A stretch of DNA of 64,000 nt. It comes from Candidatus Zixiibacteriota bacterium (GTDB taxonomy: Bacteria > Zixibacteria > MSB-5A5 > GN15 > FEB-12). Position 1 is the stretch's first letter, and the number at the start of each line of letters is the position of its first letter. Shown here piece after piece: positions 1-9,645 of the stretch. The stretch spans positions 157,501-221,500 of the forward strand of contig JACZWU010000001.1 of NCBI GenBank assembly GCA_022571985.1, given 5' to 3'. The position numbers and the translations under genes are program-made. The notes below the pieces were generated by a model. The model was not told where the DNA came from. It saw only the letters and a list, made by a program, of their open reading frames with translations, and ran no database searches.

Positions 1-546
1 ACGGTACTAGTTCACTATCGGTCACAGAGTAGTATTTAGCCTTACCAGATGGTCCTGGCAGATTCAAACGGGATTTCTCGTGTCCCGCCATACTTGGGAA
101 ATCGACGAGAGTCATATGCATTTCGATTACAGGACTTTCACCCTCTATGGTCAAACTTTCCAGAATGTTCACCTATACATATGATTTGTAACTCTCTGGT
201 TCGTCAGTCGCCGAACCTGTCGCTCCCACGACACCGACCGCACAACGCCGACTGGCTTTAACGTACGGACCGGTTTAGGCTGTTCCCCGTTCGCTCGCCG
301 CTACTGAGGGAATCACTATTGTTTTATTTTCCTACGGATACTTAGATGTTTCAGTTCTCCGCGTTCGCTTCCTATACCTATGTATTCAGTACAGAATGAT
401 CCGTCTTTCGACGAACCGGGTTGCCCCATTCGGAAATCTCCGCTTCAATGCTTATGTGCAGCTAAGCGAAGCTTATCGCAGCTTGTCACGTCCTTCATCG
501 CCTCTCTGTGCCAAGGCATCCACCGCATGCCCTTAGTAGCTTAACC
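1..546 (-). rRNA. rrl: 23S ribosomal RNA, 5' part (runs off the window)
   Basis: The reverse complement begins with GGTTAAGCTACTAAGGGCAT at 546 and goes on through the conserved 5' domain, including a match to the universal GAUGAAGGACGUG and AUUUCCGAAUGGGG segments. Only about the first 546 bases are in the window; the rest lies beyond base 1. It is the last visible part of a 16S-Ile-Ala-23S operon read leftward. The short open frames inside it are not genes. Confidence 0.96.
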
Positions 547-643
547 GAACGTTTTGATACTAAAGAACATCCTTATCTGCAATACAAACTGCAGAGCCTA
601 TTGGAAGATACCCAGTCACATTGTTAAAATATGACTGCTATTA

Positions 644-657
644 AGTTGTCAAAGATC
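644..657 (-). promoter_or_regulatory. boxA-like antitermination site before 23S
   Basis: On the minus strand this reads GATCTTTGACAACT, close to the boxA consensus that recruits NusB/NusE during rRNA transcription. It lies about 100 bases before the 23S 5' end, and a second copy lies in the 16S leader (2686-2699), as in other bacteria with one boxA before each large rRNA. The nusB gene is at 42.8 kb. Confidence 0.55.
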
Positions 658-697
658 CGCGTCCGCTAACACAAGCCGGACTATAATTTATGTTATC

Positions 698-770
698 TGG
701 AGATGGCCGGGATCGAACCGGCGACCTATGGCTTGCAAAGCCATCGCTCTCCCAACTGAGCTACATCCCC
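698..770 (-). tRNA. tRNA-Ala (anticodon TGC)
   Basis: The reverse complement folds as a 73-base tRNA: acceptor GGGGATG/CATCTCC, D-arm with AGCTCAGTTGGGAGAGC, anticodon loop CTTTGCAAG giving TGC, T-arm with GGTTCGATCCC, discriminator A. The 3' CCA is not encoded. It lies in the 16S-23S spacer, the usual place for this tRNA. Confidence 0.97.
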
Positions 771-786
771 TAATAAAAATCAAAAC

Positions 787-860
<74 letters not shown>

Positions 861-900
861 GGGGTATCTGAGTGCCGCCCGTAGGCGGGATAATTTATAA

Positions 901-978
901 TAATAGTCACTCCGGCGATAAATCGCCAAGAAATTTGGTCGCTCGACCTCGTATGAAAGAGGATGATTAAATCATCCT
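901..978 (-). other. 16S-23S spacer: 3' strand of the pre-16S processing stem, plus a palindrome
   Basis: Bases 901-942 carry taatagtcactcc, then cgataaat, gcca and tggtcgc blocks. They are complementary in order to the 16S leader at 2641-2685, so both ends of the 16S precursor can pair into a long stem, the usual RNase III substrate. A separate perfect palindrome (aggatgattaaatcatcct, 960-978) lies between this stem and the mature 16S 3' end. Confidence 0.6.
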
Positions 979-996
979 GTCACACCGTGCTCCTTA

Positions 997-2548
<1,552 letters not shown>

Positions 2549-2640
2549 TATTATAAAAACTTCATTAACGAATAATGATCTTGTCTATATATCTTAAAAT
2601 CATGGATCTCAAAAATTCTACTTCTAGAACATGAAAACCC

Positions 2641-2699
2641 GCGACCAGAATAAACTGGCTATTTATCGTTGTGGAGTGACTATTAAGTTTTCAAAGAAC
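2641..2699 (-). promoter_or_regulatory. 16S leader: boxA and 5' strand of the processing stem
   Basis: On the minus strand GTTCTTTGAAAACT (2686-2699) is a good boxA antitermination element. It is followed by taatagtcactcc and further blocks down to 2641 that are complementary to the spacer just after 16S (901-942). The leader therefore provides both an antitermination signal and half of the stem that releases pre-16S. Confidence 0.6.
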
Positions 2700-2744
2700 C
2701 GAAATATCAAAAAAATATCTGCCTCTTATTGCTGGCAGAAGATG

Positions 2745-2773
2745 ATTATAACCAGCTTCTAAGCTCCTGTCAA
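2745..2773 (-). promoter_or_regulatory. rRNA operon promoter (consensus sigma-70 type)
   Basis: The minus strand carries a perfect TTGACA (2773-2768) and a perfect TATAAT (2750-2745) separated by exactly 17 bases. The predicted transcript starts near 2738, about 190 bases before mature 16S. This is the strongest promoter-like sequence I found in the window and is well placed for the rRNA operon. Confidence 0.85.
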
Positions 2774-2831
2774 GGAGTTTTTTACAAGAATTTGGACTTA
2801 TTTCAATAAAACTGCCTTATTTCCCTATCCA

Positions 2832-2857
2832 GTCACCCTGAGCTTGTCGAAGGGTGG
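2832..2857. repeat. Small palindromic repeat of the CACCCTGAGCTTGTCGAAGGGTG type
   Basis: An imperfect inverted repeat (CACCCT ... AGGGTG) in the gene-free stretch between the rRNA promoter and the next gene. Very similar short repeats are dispersed in many unrelated bacterial genomes. Apart from this element and the rRNA promoter and leader, I see nothing in 2550-3053; a run of G at about 2960-2970 is only low complexity. Confidence 0.45.
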
Positions 2858-3053
2858 CCTAAAATCCTCTATCTGTTTCAATCCAGAACGCTCTTCGCTG
2901 TTCAAAAGTTCAACAGACCTTGTTTTATCGGCTCTGGATGGGAATTCTTTAGGGAGTTTTGGGGGGGGTTGGCTTTAAAGTGGGTTAATTTTGGACAATG
3001 CTCATAATCGAAGTAAACCTACCGCAAGCGGATGGGGCACCAGGGTTCAGAAG

Positions 3054-3542
3054 TCATCCTCGGTTTAAACTTATTGGCATCACCATACCCATGATCTGCA
3101 ACTGCCCTTCTAGCCGGTCTCCAATTAACCGGAGTTCGAAACTGTACTTGCCAAGAGAGGAGTTCTCAATATTTAATTTAACTAAATCCGCCTTAAGTTT
3201 GGCCGAGCCATGGCCAGTTTGGCCAAGCGGACTGCCCTCCTTAACACCATAATTTTCCCCTTCTCGTACAAATTCATACCAATTACCGCTGGGTCCGTTC
3301 CAACGACCTTCCAGCTTATCGCTGGCTAAACCTCGCTTTCGCGCTGGCGGTGCTGACGGTTGAGAAGACCCAATTACCCCTCGGCCGCCGCAAAACTGAC
3401 ATGGAACTTGTCCACGTCCCGCGCAAGCCAGGCACGGGCTTATGTCCATGTCACCACTTATCGTCAGCCTTTGTGTTTGCCCTCGCCCATTGCACGAGGA
3501 ACATCGAACGGTCCCTGTTCCACTACAACTGGCACACATCAT
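3054..3542 (-). CDS. Small protein with a DnaJ-type zinc-finger domain (no J domain)
   Basis: A 162-residue protein whose first 56 residues hold four CxxCxGxG-type motifs (C3/C6, C14/C17, C37/C40, C48/C51). This is the arrangement that binds two zinc ions in the cysteine-rich domain of DnaJ. There is no J domain and no DnaJ C-terminal domain. A Ser/Pro/Arg linker (about 58-72) leads to an about 90-residue C-terminal part, rich in beta strand and unrecognised. No signal peptide is seen, so it is probably cytoplasmic. A good AAAGGAG lies before the ATG. The specific role is unknown; a zinc-stabilised protein-binding module is an inference. Confidence 0.75.
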   Translation of the reverse strand: MMCASCSGTGTVRCSSCNGRGQTQRLTISGDMDISPCLACAGRGQVPCQFCGGRGVIGSSQPSAPPARKRGLASDKLEGRWNGPSGNWYEFVREGENYGVKEGSPLGQTGHGSAKLKADLVKLNIENSSLGKYSFELRLIGDRLEGQLQIMGMVMPISLNRG

Positions 3543-3678
3543 CGCTTTCGTCTCCTTTGGCTGGGTGGCCCACCTCTTAGGTGGGTTCCTGTTAAATCCA
3601 AGTGTTTTCTGTCAACCATTTGATAAAGTTCTATAAATTAGTCTACTAAGTCAAGAACTCCTGAAATTATGTTTTATA

Positions 3679-3708
3679 GGGGCAGATGAGAACATCTACC
3701 GCCCACGG
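3679..3708. repeat. Short inverted repeat, copy 1 (GGGGCAGAT...ATCTaCCGCCCACGG)
   Basis: A 30-base element with a stem (CAGATG/CATCTa) and a conserved tail CGCCCACGG. A second copy at 4053-4082 has the same frame and tail with a different loop. The two copies flank the YCII-domain gene exactly, one just after its stop and one just before its ribosome site. Copy 1 could also act as a weak terminator, but no U-run follows. Confidence 0.5.
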
Positions 3709-3717
3709 AGTTTTTAT

Positions 3718-4032
3718 CTATTTCATCTCCATCATCTGAGAGACTCGTATTGTGCCGCCATTTTCCAAAAATGGATCTGATTTAGCTATTTCAATGGCAG
3801 CCTCAATGCTTTCTGCCTTAACAACTGCAAATCCCTTCATCGAATTTGGATCATTATCATCTTCGACAGAACTTGATGTTACAATTTTTGAAACTGGTAA
3901 CGGTGTACCCGGATTAACAATAGTTTCACCAAGACCTTTTACCCATGCTTTCCATTTATTCATCTGGGCCATGCCCTCTTCTTTTGAGCTTGGCTGGTTT
4001 CCCCCGTAATAAGCAATCATAAAATTTGTCAT
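3718..4032 (-). CDS. YCII-related domain protein
   Basis: A 104-residue protein of the YCII/DGPF dimeric alpha-beta barrel type (MTNFMIAYYGGNQ... start, KGFAVVKAESIEAAIEIAKSDPFL in the middle, ending in a short beta strand). Such proteins resemble muconolactone isomerase folds; most have no proven reaction and some sit beside ECF sigma factors, which is not the case here. A strong AAAGGAG lies 7 bases before the ATG. Copies of a short palindromic repeat flank it on both sides, so it stands alone as a single-gene unit. Confidence 0.85.
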   Translation of the reverse strand: MTNFMIAYYGGNQPSSKEEGMAQMNKWKAWVKGLGETIVNPGTPLPVSKIVTSSSVEDDNDPNSMKGFAVVKAESIEAAIEIAKSDPFLENGGTIRVSQMMEMK

Positions 4033-4052
4033 AATTTTTCTCCTTTACAAGT

Positions 4053-4082
4053 GGGGCAGATTAAGGAATCTGCCGCCCACGG
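4053..4082. repeat. Short inverted repeat, copy 2
   Basis: GGCAGATT/AATCTGCC forms an 8-bp perfect stem with loop AAGG, followed by the same CGCCCACGG tail as copy 1 at 3679-3708. It lies directly upstream of the YCII gene's ribosome site. A related element without the tail is at 10823-10845. Confidence 0.5.
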
Positions 4083-4156
4083 AAATATTGTTAAATCATG
4101 TAGAAAGTAATTATAGGCAGGCGATGACTCGATGGCAAGAGCAAGGATGCTTTAGT

Positions 4157-4174
4157 CCCACAGCAAGCTGTGGG
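4157..4174. repeat. Perfect short hairpin CCCACAGC-AA-GCTGTGGG
   Basis: An 8-bp perfect inverted repeat with a two-base loop in the gap between the YCII gene and the first yfhO copy. No U-run follows on either strand. Function unknown. Confidence 0.35.
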
Positions 4175-4182
4175 CGACCGGG

Positions 4183-4230
4183 CCAGCTTTTGTTCATACC
4201 AGTTGAGAGATATCTGACCGTGCCGCCGCC
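4183..4230 (-). pseudogene. Fossil fragment of the umuC 3' end (copy 1, most decayed)
   Basis: On the minus strand this reads GGGTVRYLSTGMNKSW, the same peptide as in the umuC 3' end at 9475-9645, then diverges. It sits 92 bases before the first yfhO copy. The equivalent fragment before the second copy is 2,681 bases or so further on, equal to the duplication period, so this is the left edge of the duplicated unit. It is too short to be a gene. Confidence 0.65.
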
Positions 4231-4321
4231 GCGGGATGGGTAACTAAGCTTTAATATCTTTGCACTCGTACTGCCTGTTGATTATACTTCAGTTCAAATA
4301 TAAAATTGATACGGGTTAAAT

Positions 4322-6766
4322 TTGGCGATAAAGAAGAAATCAAAACAATCTGTCTCAGTAGAGAACATAACAGTTATCGGTATTGAGCGTTCACCATATT
4401 ATACGCCTGTCGCTTTTGGTATTATGCTGCTGGCACTGATAATTTTATTTAAGAGTTTCCTCTTTTCAGACAAAATGCTCTACGGCTCTGATATGCTTGC
4501 CGCCGGCGTTTATCATCGGGCAATGCTGGTCGATTACTTCAATGCCTACGGTACAATCCCGCAGTGGAATCCTCATGCCTTTGGAGGCATGCCATACGTT
4601 GAGGCTTTTCATGGAGACATTTTTTATCCTTTTTCGGTAATGAAGTTTTTCGTGCCGCTCTATTTTCACTTAGGATTCAACTTAATCCTGCACATATTTT
4701 TTGCCGGTGTATTTATGTATCTGGCAGCCCGGCAATTCAGGCTCGGGAAAACGGCAGCGCTTTTTTCTGCCGCCAGTTACATGTTTGCAGCCTATTTAAT
4801 TTCTATGGTAGCTTCGGGACACGAAGGAAAGATTTATGTAACGGCGCTTTTTCCGCTGGTTATTCTGTTAATAGAGCGAGCTTTCCAGCAAAAACCATTT
4901 CTTAATTTCACTCTGCTTGGATTAATACTTGGCATAATTATCCTGTCGCCGCATCCACAGATGTCTTACTTCACGTTATGGGCCGCTGGTTTATATACTC
5001 TGTTCAAATTAGTCGTTCTTTATAAGAGAGAAAAAACAATTAGCTTAATTCCTAAGCCCGCACTTCTGGCTTTGTATGCAGTAGTAGTCGCGCTTCTGCT
5101 TTCGGCCATTCAATTTTATCCGGGTTATGTCTACACTACCGAGTTTTCTCCTCGTGCCGAAGCACAAAGTGGCTGGAAATGGGCGACCTCGTGGTCTTTG
5201 CACGAAGAAGATATCATGTCACAGCTGATTCCCGAATTTTCCGGCAATACAGCGATGACCAATGAGGGCACTTACTGGGGAAAGAACCCATTTAAGTATA
5301 ACTCGGAAGCTGTCGGAGTCGTTTCTTTGTTTTTGGCTTTGATCGGTATGTTTTTTGCGCGTCGCCGTGAACGATGGTTTTTCGGCGGACTGGCACTTTT
5401 CGCAATAGTGTATGCGTTAGGAGCTACTACTCCGATTTTTAAATTGTTTTACTACCTGATTCCTAAAGTTGAATCATTGCGCGCCCCGAGTATGATAATG
5501 TTTATGTACTCGTTTTCTGTGGCGTTGCTGGGAGGCCTGGGTATTCAGGCAATCATCAACTGGAAACATGATGAAGTACCTATCCGGCGCAAAAGACTCT
5601 ATTACATATTGGCGGGAATTCCTCTTATGTTATTTTCCTTAGCCCTGTTGTTCACATTTGCCGGCCATCAAATGATTACATTGTGGACTTGGCTGTTTTA
5701 CGAGGGAGCAACCGAAGTTTACTCTGTAGGAAGGGCTAGCAGATTTGATGTGGCTATCTCAAATCTTCCTTCTATACAAAGCGGGGCTTGGTTTGCCTTT
5801 ATGTTTACTGCTCTGGCATCACTATTTATTTGGGCTTATATGTCGGGCAGGGTTAAGATTTGGCTGTTGTCACTATTAATCTTGCTGCCAGTTGTTGATG
5901 GTGTCAGATTCAATGAGCGCTTCGTGGAAGTAGTTGACCCGAATATTTATTTTACAAGTAATCGTCTCTCAGATTTTTTCTTGGAACAGCCAGGCAATTT
6001 TAGAGTATTAAACATGGAAGAAGTAGTTCCCATGTCATTTCTACCTCTGTTCGGTATAGATGTTGTGACAGGTTACCACGGCAACCAGCTTCGCTGGTAC
6101 GATGACTTGCTCGGGGGAAAGCCGGCCCCATATATGTCAAATCCGCGTTTCAACAATTTAGTCGGTACGAGATACATCTTAGTAGGGGTCAATGCGGAGA
6201 TACCGCCTGATTATTTTGGTGAATTCCCTGTTCAAACGGTGGCGAGATTCAAATTTTTCAATATTATTCAGAACAATAACGCATTAAAAAGATCATATCT
6301 CGTCAACAAATACAAGATATTCCCTGACCGGCAGGACATTTATCCGAAGATTCTTAATGGTGAGGATGACTTGAGCCGGATTGTGTATTTGGAAAAAGAA
6401 CCCACTATTGATATTCCGCCTGACAGTATTGGTACGGATTCTGCCTGGATCATCAGTCATGCATTTGATTCAGTCGTGGTAGGAGTTGAATGTACGGCGA
6501 ATAGATTGCTGGTACTTACCGAAAACTATTACGAAAGTTGGCACGCTTTCATTGATGGTAAGCCGGCAGACTTGATGCGTGCTTATGGAACATTCCGAGC
6601 CGTAGCGGTACCGAAAGGGACGAAGCAGGTAACATTTAGATACCAATCTGAGAGATATGCCAGGGGCAAACTTATCACCTTTGTGACATCACTGTATCTT
6701 CTACTGGTCTTCGGAACGTATTTTGTAAGAGGGCGTTTCGGCAGAGATGAAACTGTAGCTGAGTAG
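4322..6766 (+). CDS. YfhO-family polytopic membrane protein (GT-C fold), copy 1
   Basis: An 814-residue protein with at least eleven hydrophobic membrane spans in the first 550 residues, then an extracytoplasmic C-terminal region (about 560-770) and a last span near the end. It matches the YfhO family of GT-C type glycosyltransferases, which use lipid-linked sugars in envelope or teichoic-acid glycosylation; the substrate here is unknown. Loop 1 holds GSDMLAAGVYHR and WNPHAFGGMPYVE, typical of the family. Both copies use a TTG start after a shared upstream sequence, without a clear Shine-Dalgarno site; an upstream ATG is not available. It is a direct tandem duplicate of the next gene. Confidence 0.88.
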   Translation: MAIKKKSKQSVSVENITVIGIERSPYYTPVAFGIMLLALIILFKSFLFSDKMLYGSDMLAAGVYHRAMLVDYFNAYGTIPQWNPHAFGGMPYVEAFHGDIFYPFSVMKFFVPLYFHLGFNLILHIFFAGVFMYLAARQFRLGKTAALFSAASYMFAAYLISMVASGHEGKIYVTALFPLVILLIERAFQQKPFLNFTLLGLILGIIILSPHPQMSYFTLWAAGLYTLFKLVVLYKREKTISLIPKPALLALYAVVVALLLSAIQFYPGYVYTTEFSPRAEAQSGWKWATSWSLHEEDIMSQLIPEFSGNTAMTNEGTYWGKNPFKYNSEAVGVVSLFLALIGMFFARRRERWFFGGLALFAIVYALGATTPIFKLFYYLIPKVESLRAPSMIMFMYSFSVALLGGLGIQAIINWKHDEVPIRRKRLYYILAGIPLMLFSLALLFTFAGHQMITLWTWLFYEGATEVYSVGRASRFDVAISNLPSIQSGAWFAFMFTALASLFIWAYMSGRVKIWLLSLLILLPVVDGVRFNERFVEVVDPNIYFTSNRLSDFFLEQPGNFRVLNMEEVVPMSFLPLFGIDVVTGYHGNQLRWYDDLLGGKPAPYMSNPRFNNLVGTRYILVGVNAEIPPDYFGEFPVQTVARFKFFNIIQNNNALKRSYLVNKYKIFPDRQDIYPKILNGEDDLSRIVYLEKEPTIDIPPDSIGTDSAWIISHAFDSVVVGVECTANRLLVLTENYYESWHAFIDGKPADLMRAYGTFRAVAVPKGTKQVTFRYQSERYARGKLITFVTSLYLLLVFGTYFVRGRFGRDETVAE

Positions 6767-6790
6767 CATCCGTCAGATTTATATTTCGTC

Positions 6791-6910
6791 CTACTTCGCC
6801 AGCCCCAACGGCAGTTCGGTCCAGTTGGTGGTATATCCGGGGGAACGATAATCCATTTTCATTGACCAGCTTTTGTTCAGGCCGGTGGAGAGATATCTGA
6901 CCGTGCCGCC
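6791..6910 (-). pseudogene. Fossil fragment of the umuC 3' end (copy 2)
   Basis: The minus strand encodes 39 residues ending in ELPLGLAK and a TAG stop. They are nearly identical to the last 39 residues of the umuC 3' end at 9475-9645, including VRYLSTGLNKSWSMKMDYRS. This is the C-terminal domain (DUF4113 type) of UmuC with no umuC body before it. It lies between the two yfhO copies, as expected if the duplicated unit joined the umuC tail to yfhO. Confidence 0.8.
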
Positions 6911-7002
6911 TCAGCGGGATTACCGACTAAGTTAAATTCATTGCACTCATTTCGCCTGTCAATTATACTTCAGTTCAAATATAAAATTGATACGGGTGTT
7001 AT

Positions 7003-9450
7003 TTGGACAATAAGAAAATATCAAAAGAATCTAATTCTGTAGCAGACATGCCAGTTATCGGTATTGAACGTTCACGATTTTACGCACCAGTCGCCTTTGG
7101 TATTATGCTGCTGGCGCTGATATTCTTATTTAAGAGTTTCCTCTTTTCAGACAAAATGCTCTACGGCTCTGATATGCTTGCCGCCGGCGTCTATCATCGG
7201 GCGATGCTGGTGGATTATTTCAATGAGTTTGGTGAAATCCCGCAGTGGAATCCCCATGTCTTTGGAGGCATGCCATACGTTGAGGCTTTTCACGGGGACA
7301 TATTTTATCCTTTTTCAGTTCTGAAGTTTTTCATCCCGCTGCATTTTCACTTAGGCTTTAATTTAATCCTGCACATATTTTTTGCCGGTGTATTTATGTA
7401 TCTGGCAGCGCGACAATTCAGGCTGGGGAAAACTGCAGCGCTGTTTTCTGCTGCCAGTTATATGTTTGCAGCCTATTTAATTTCTATGGTAGCTTCGGGG
7501 CACGAAGGAAAGATTTATGTCACGGCTCTCTTTCCGCTGGTTATCCTGTTAATAGAGCGAGCTTTCCAGCAAAAACCATTTTTTAATTTTACTCTGCTGG
7601 GATTAATACTTGGCATAATTATCCTGTCGCCGCATCCGCAAATGGCCTACTTCACATTATGGGCTGCTGGATTGTATACCCTGTATAAACTGTTCGTTCT
7701 TTATAGAAGCAAAAAGACAATTAGATTAATTCCTAAGCCCGCTCTGCTGGCTCTGTATGCAGTTGTGGTCGCGCTTTTGCTCTCTGCGATTCAGTTTTAC
7801 CCAGGCTATGTCTACACTACCGAGTTTTCTCCTCGTGCCGAAGCACAAAGTGGCTGGAAATGGGCGACCTCGTGGTCTTTGCACGAAGAAGATCTGATGT
7901 CACAGCTGATCCCTGAATTTTCCGGTACCACATCAAGGACTGGATATACTTATTATTGGGGGAAAAACGCATTCAAGTACAACTCGGAAACCACTGGTGT
8001 TGTGCCTTTGTTTGTGGCGTTGATCGGTTTGTTTTTTGCCCGCCGGAGGGAACGATGGTTCTTCGGTGGATTAGCTCTTCTTGCAATAATATATGCACTA
8101 GGTGCAACCACTCCGATTTTCAAATTGTTTTACCACATCATTCCCAAAGTTAGTTCATTACGCGCCCCAAGCATGATAATGTTTATATACTTGTTTTCTA
8201 TTTCGTTACTGGGAGGGCTGGGCATTCAGGCAATTATCAATTGGAAATACGATAATCAACCATTCCGGCGCAATAGGTTTTATTATATATTGGTGGGTAT
8301 GCCTTTACTGTTATTTATCTTGGCGCTTTTGTTCAATTTTACCGGACGCAGAATGATTTCCTTGTGGACTTCGCTGTTTTATGAAAATGCGGCCACAGAT
8401 ATTTTTCGGGAAGGCGTTACCAAATATGATGCAGCTCTACTGAATCTACCCTCAATACAAAGCGGCGCCTGGTTTGCCTTTTTGTTTACTGCTCTGGCAG
8501 CGCTACTTATTTGGGTTTATTTGTCAGGCAAGGCTAAGATAGGGCTGATGTCACTATTGATCTTGGTGCCCGTTGTTGATGGCGTCAGATTCAATCAGCG
8601 CTTTGTGGATGTAGTTGACCTGAATAATTATTTTACACGTAACGATTTATCAGATTTTTTCTTAGAACAGCCAGGTAACTTTAGAGTATTAAACATGGTG
8701 AGTGCTGCAGTTCCCAAGTCCTTTCTGCCCCAGTTTGGCATAGATGTTGTGACGGGTTACCACGGCAACCAACTTCGCTGGTACGATGATTTGCTCGGGG
8801 GAAGGCAGTTCACAAATTGGACTAATCCGCATTTCATTAATTTAGTTGGTGCGAGATATTTTTTAACACCGCCCAATGCGGAGGTACCGTCTGATGATTT
8901 TGGTGATTTCCCTATTCAAACAGTAGCGAGAATCCACTATTTTAAAATTATTCAAAACAATAACGCACTAGAAAGATCATATCTCGTCAACAAATACAAG
9001 ATATTCCCTGACCGGCAGGATATTTATCCGAAAATTCTTAATGGTGAGGATGACTTGAGCCGGATTGTGTATTTGGAAAAGGAACCCACTATTGATATTC
9101 CGCCTGACAGTATTGGTACGGATTCTGCTTGGGTCATCAGTCATGCATTTGATTCAGTCGTGGTTGGAGTTGAATGTACGGCGAATAGATTGCTGGTACT
9201 TACCGAAAACTATTACGAAAGCTGGCACGCTTTTGTAGACGGTAAGCCGGCAGACTTGATGCGTGCTTATGGAACATTTCGAGCCGTAGCTGTTCCCGAA
9301 GGGACGAAGCAGGTAACATTTAGATACCATTCTGAGAGATATGCCAGGGGCAAACTTATTACTTTTGTGACATCGCTGTATTTACTGGTGGTGTTTGGAT
9401 GGTACTTCGTAAGAAAACGTTTCGGCAGAGATGAAGCTGTAGCTGAGTAG
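7003..9450 (+). CDS. YfhO-family polytopic membrane protein (GT-C fold), copy 2
   Basis: An 815-residue tandem paralogue of the gene at 4322-6766. The first 280 and last 160 residues are almost the same, including blocks such as LSRIVYLEKEPTIDIPPDSI and the C-terminal FRAVAVP. The middle (about 290-660, the later spans and outer loop) has diverged most, which suggests that the lumenal substrate-facing part is changing or that the ends are homogenised. The start is TTG as in copy 1, after the same upstream AAATATAAAATTGATACGGGT. Role as for copy 1: an envelope glycosyltransferase-like membrane enzyme of unknown substrate. Confidence 0.88.
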   Translation: MDNKKISKESNSVADMPVIGIERSRFYAPVAFGIMLLALIFLFKSFLFSDKMLYGSDMLAAGVYHRAMLVDYFNEFGEIPQWNPHVFGGMPYVEAFHGDIFYPFSVLKFFIPLHFHLGFNLILHIFFAGVFMYLAARQFRLGKTAALFSAASYMFAAYLISMVASGHEGKIYVTALFPLVILLIERAFQQKPFFNFTLLGLILGIIILSPHPQMAYFTLWAAGLYTLYKLFVLYRSKKTIRLIPKPALLALYAVVVALLLSAIQFYPGYVYTTEFSPRAEAQSGWKWATSWSLHEEDLMSQLIPEFSGTTSRTGYTYYWGKNAFKYNSETTGVVPLFVALIGLFFARRRERWFFGGLALLAIIYALGATTPIFKLFYHIIPKVSSLRAPSMIMFIYLFSISLLGGLGIQAIINWKYDNQPFRRNRFYYILVGMPLLLFILALLFNFTGRRMISLWTSLFYENAATDIFREGVTKYDAALLNLPSIQSGAWFAFLFTALAALLIWVYLSGKAKIGLMSLLILVPVVDGVRFNQRFVDVVDLNNYFTRNDLSDFFLEQPGNFRVLNMVSAAVPKSFLPQFGIDVVTGYHGNQLRWYDDLLGGRQFTNWTNPHFINLVGARYFLTPPNAEVPSDDFGDFPIQTVARIHYFKIIQNNNALERSYLVNKYKIFPDRQDIYPKILNGEDDLSRIVYLEKEPTIDIPPDSIGTDSAWVISHAFDSVVVGVECTANRLLVLTENYYESWHAFVDGKPADLMRAYGTFRAVAVPEGTKQVTFRYHSERYARGKLITFVTSLYLLVVFGWYFVRKRFGRDEAVAE

Positions 9451-9474
9451 CATCCGTCAGATTTATATTTCGTC

Positions 9475-9645
9475 CTACTTCGCCAGCCCCAACGGTAACT
9501 CCTGCCAGTTGGTTGTATATCCGGGGGAGCGGTAATCCATTTTCATTGACCAGCTTTTGTTCAGGCCGGTGGAGAGATATCTAACCGTGCCGCCGCCGTT
9601 GTTGGCATTCACCAAATCTATCGCTTGATATAGCTTCCCTAATTT
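9475..9645 (-). pseudogene. umuC: UmuC C-terminal domain (DUF4113 type), cut off by an in-frame stop
   Basis: Directly after the umuC TAA stop (9648-9646) the same reading frame stays open for 56 codons to a TAG. It encodes KLYQAIDLVNANNGGGTVRY ... PGYTTNWQELPLGLAK. This matches the normal UmuC end, where a Q..LF tail is followed by the domain with (A/G)xGTxR and SPxYTTxWxELP. Body plus tail would be 427 residues, close to the 422 of E. coli UmuC. So a single codon change, not a deletion, separates the tail from the body. Confidence 0.85.
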
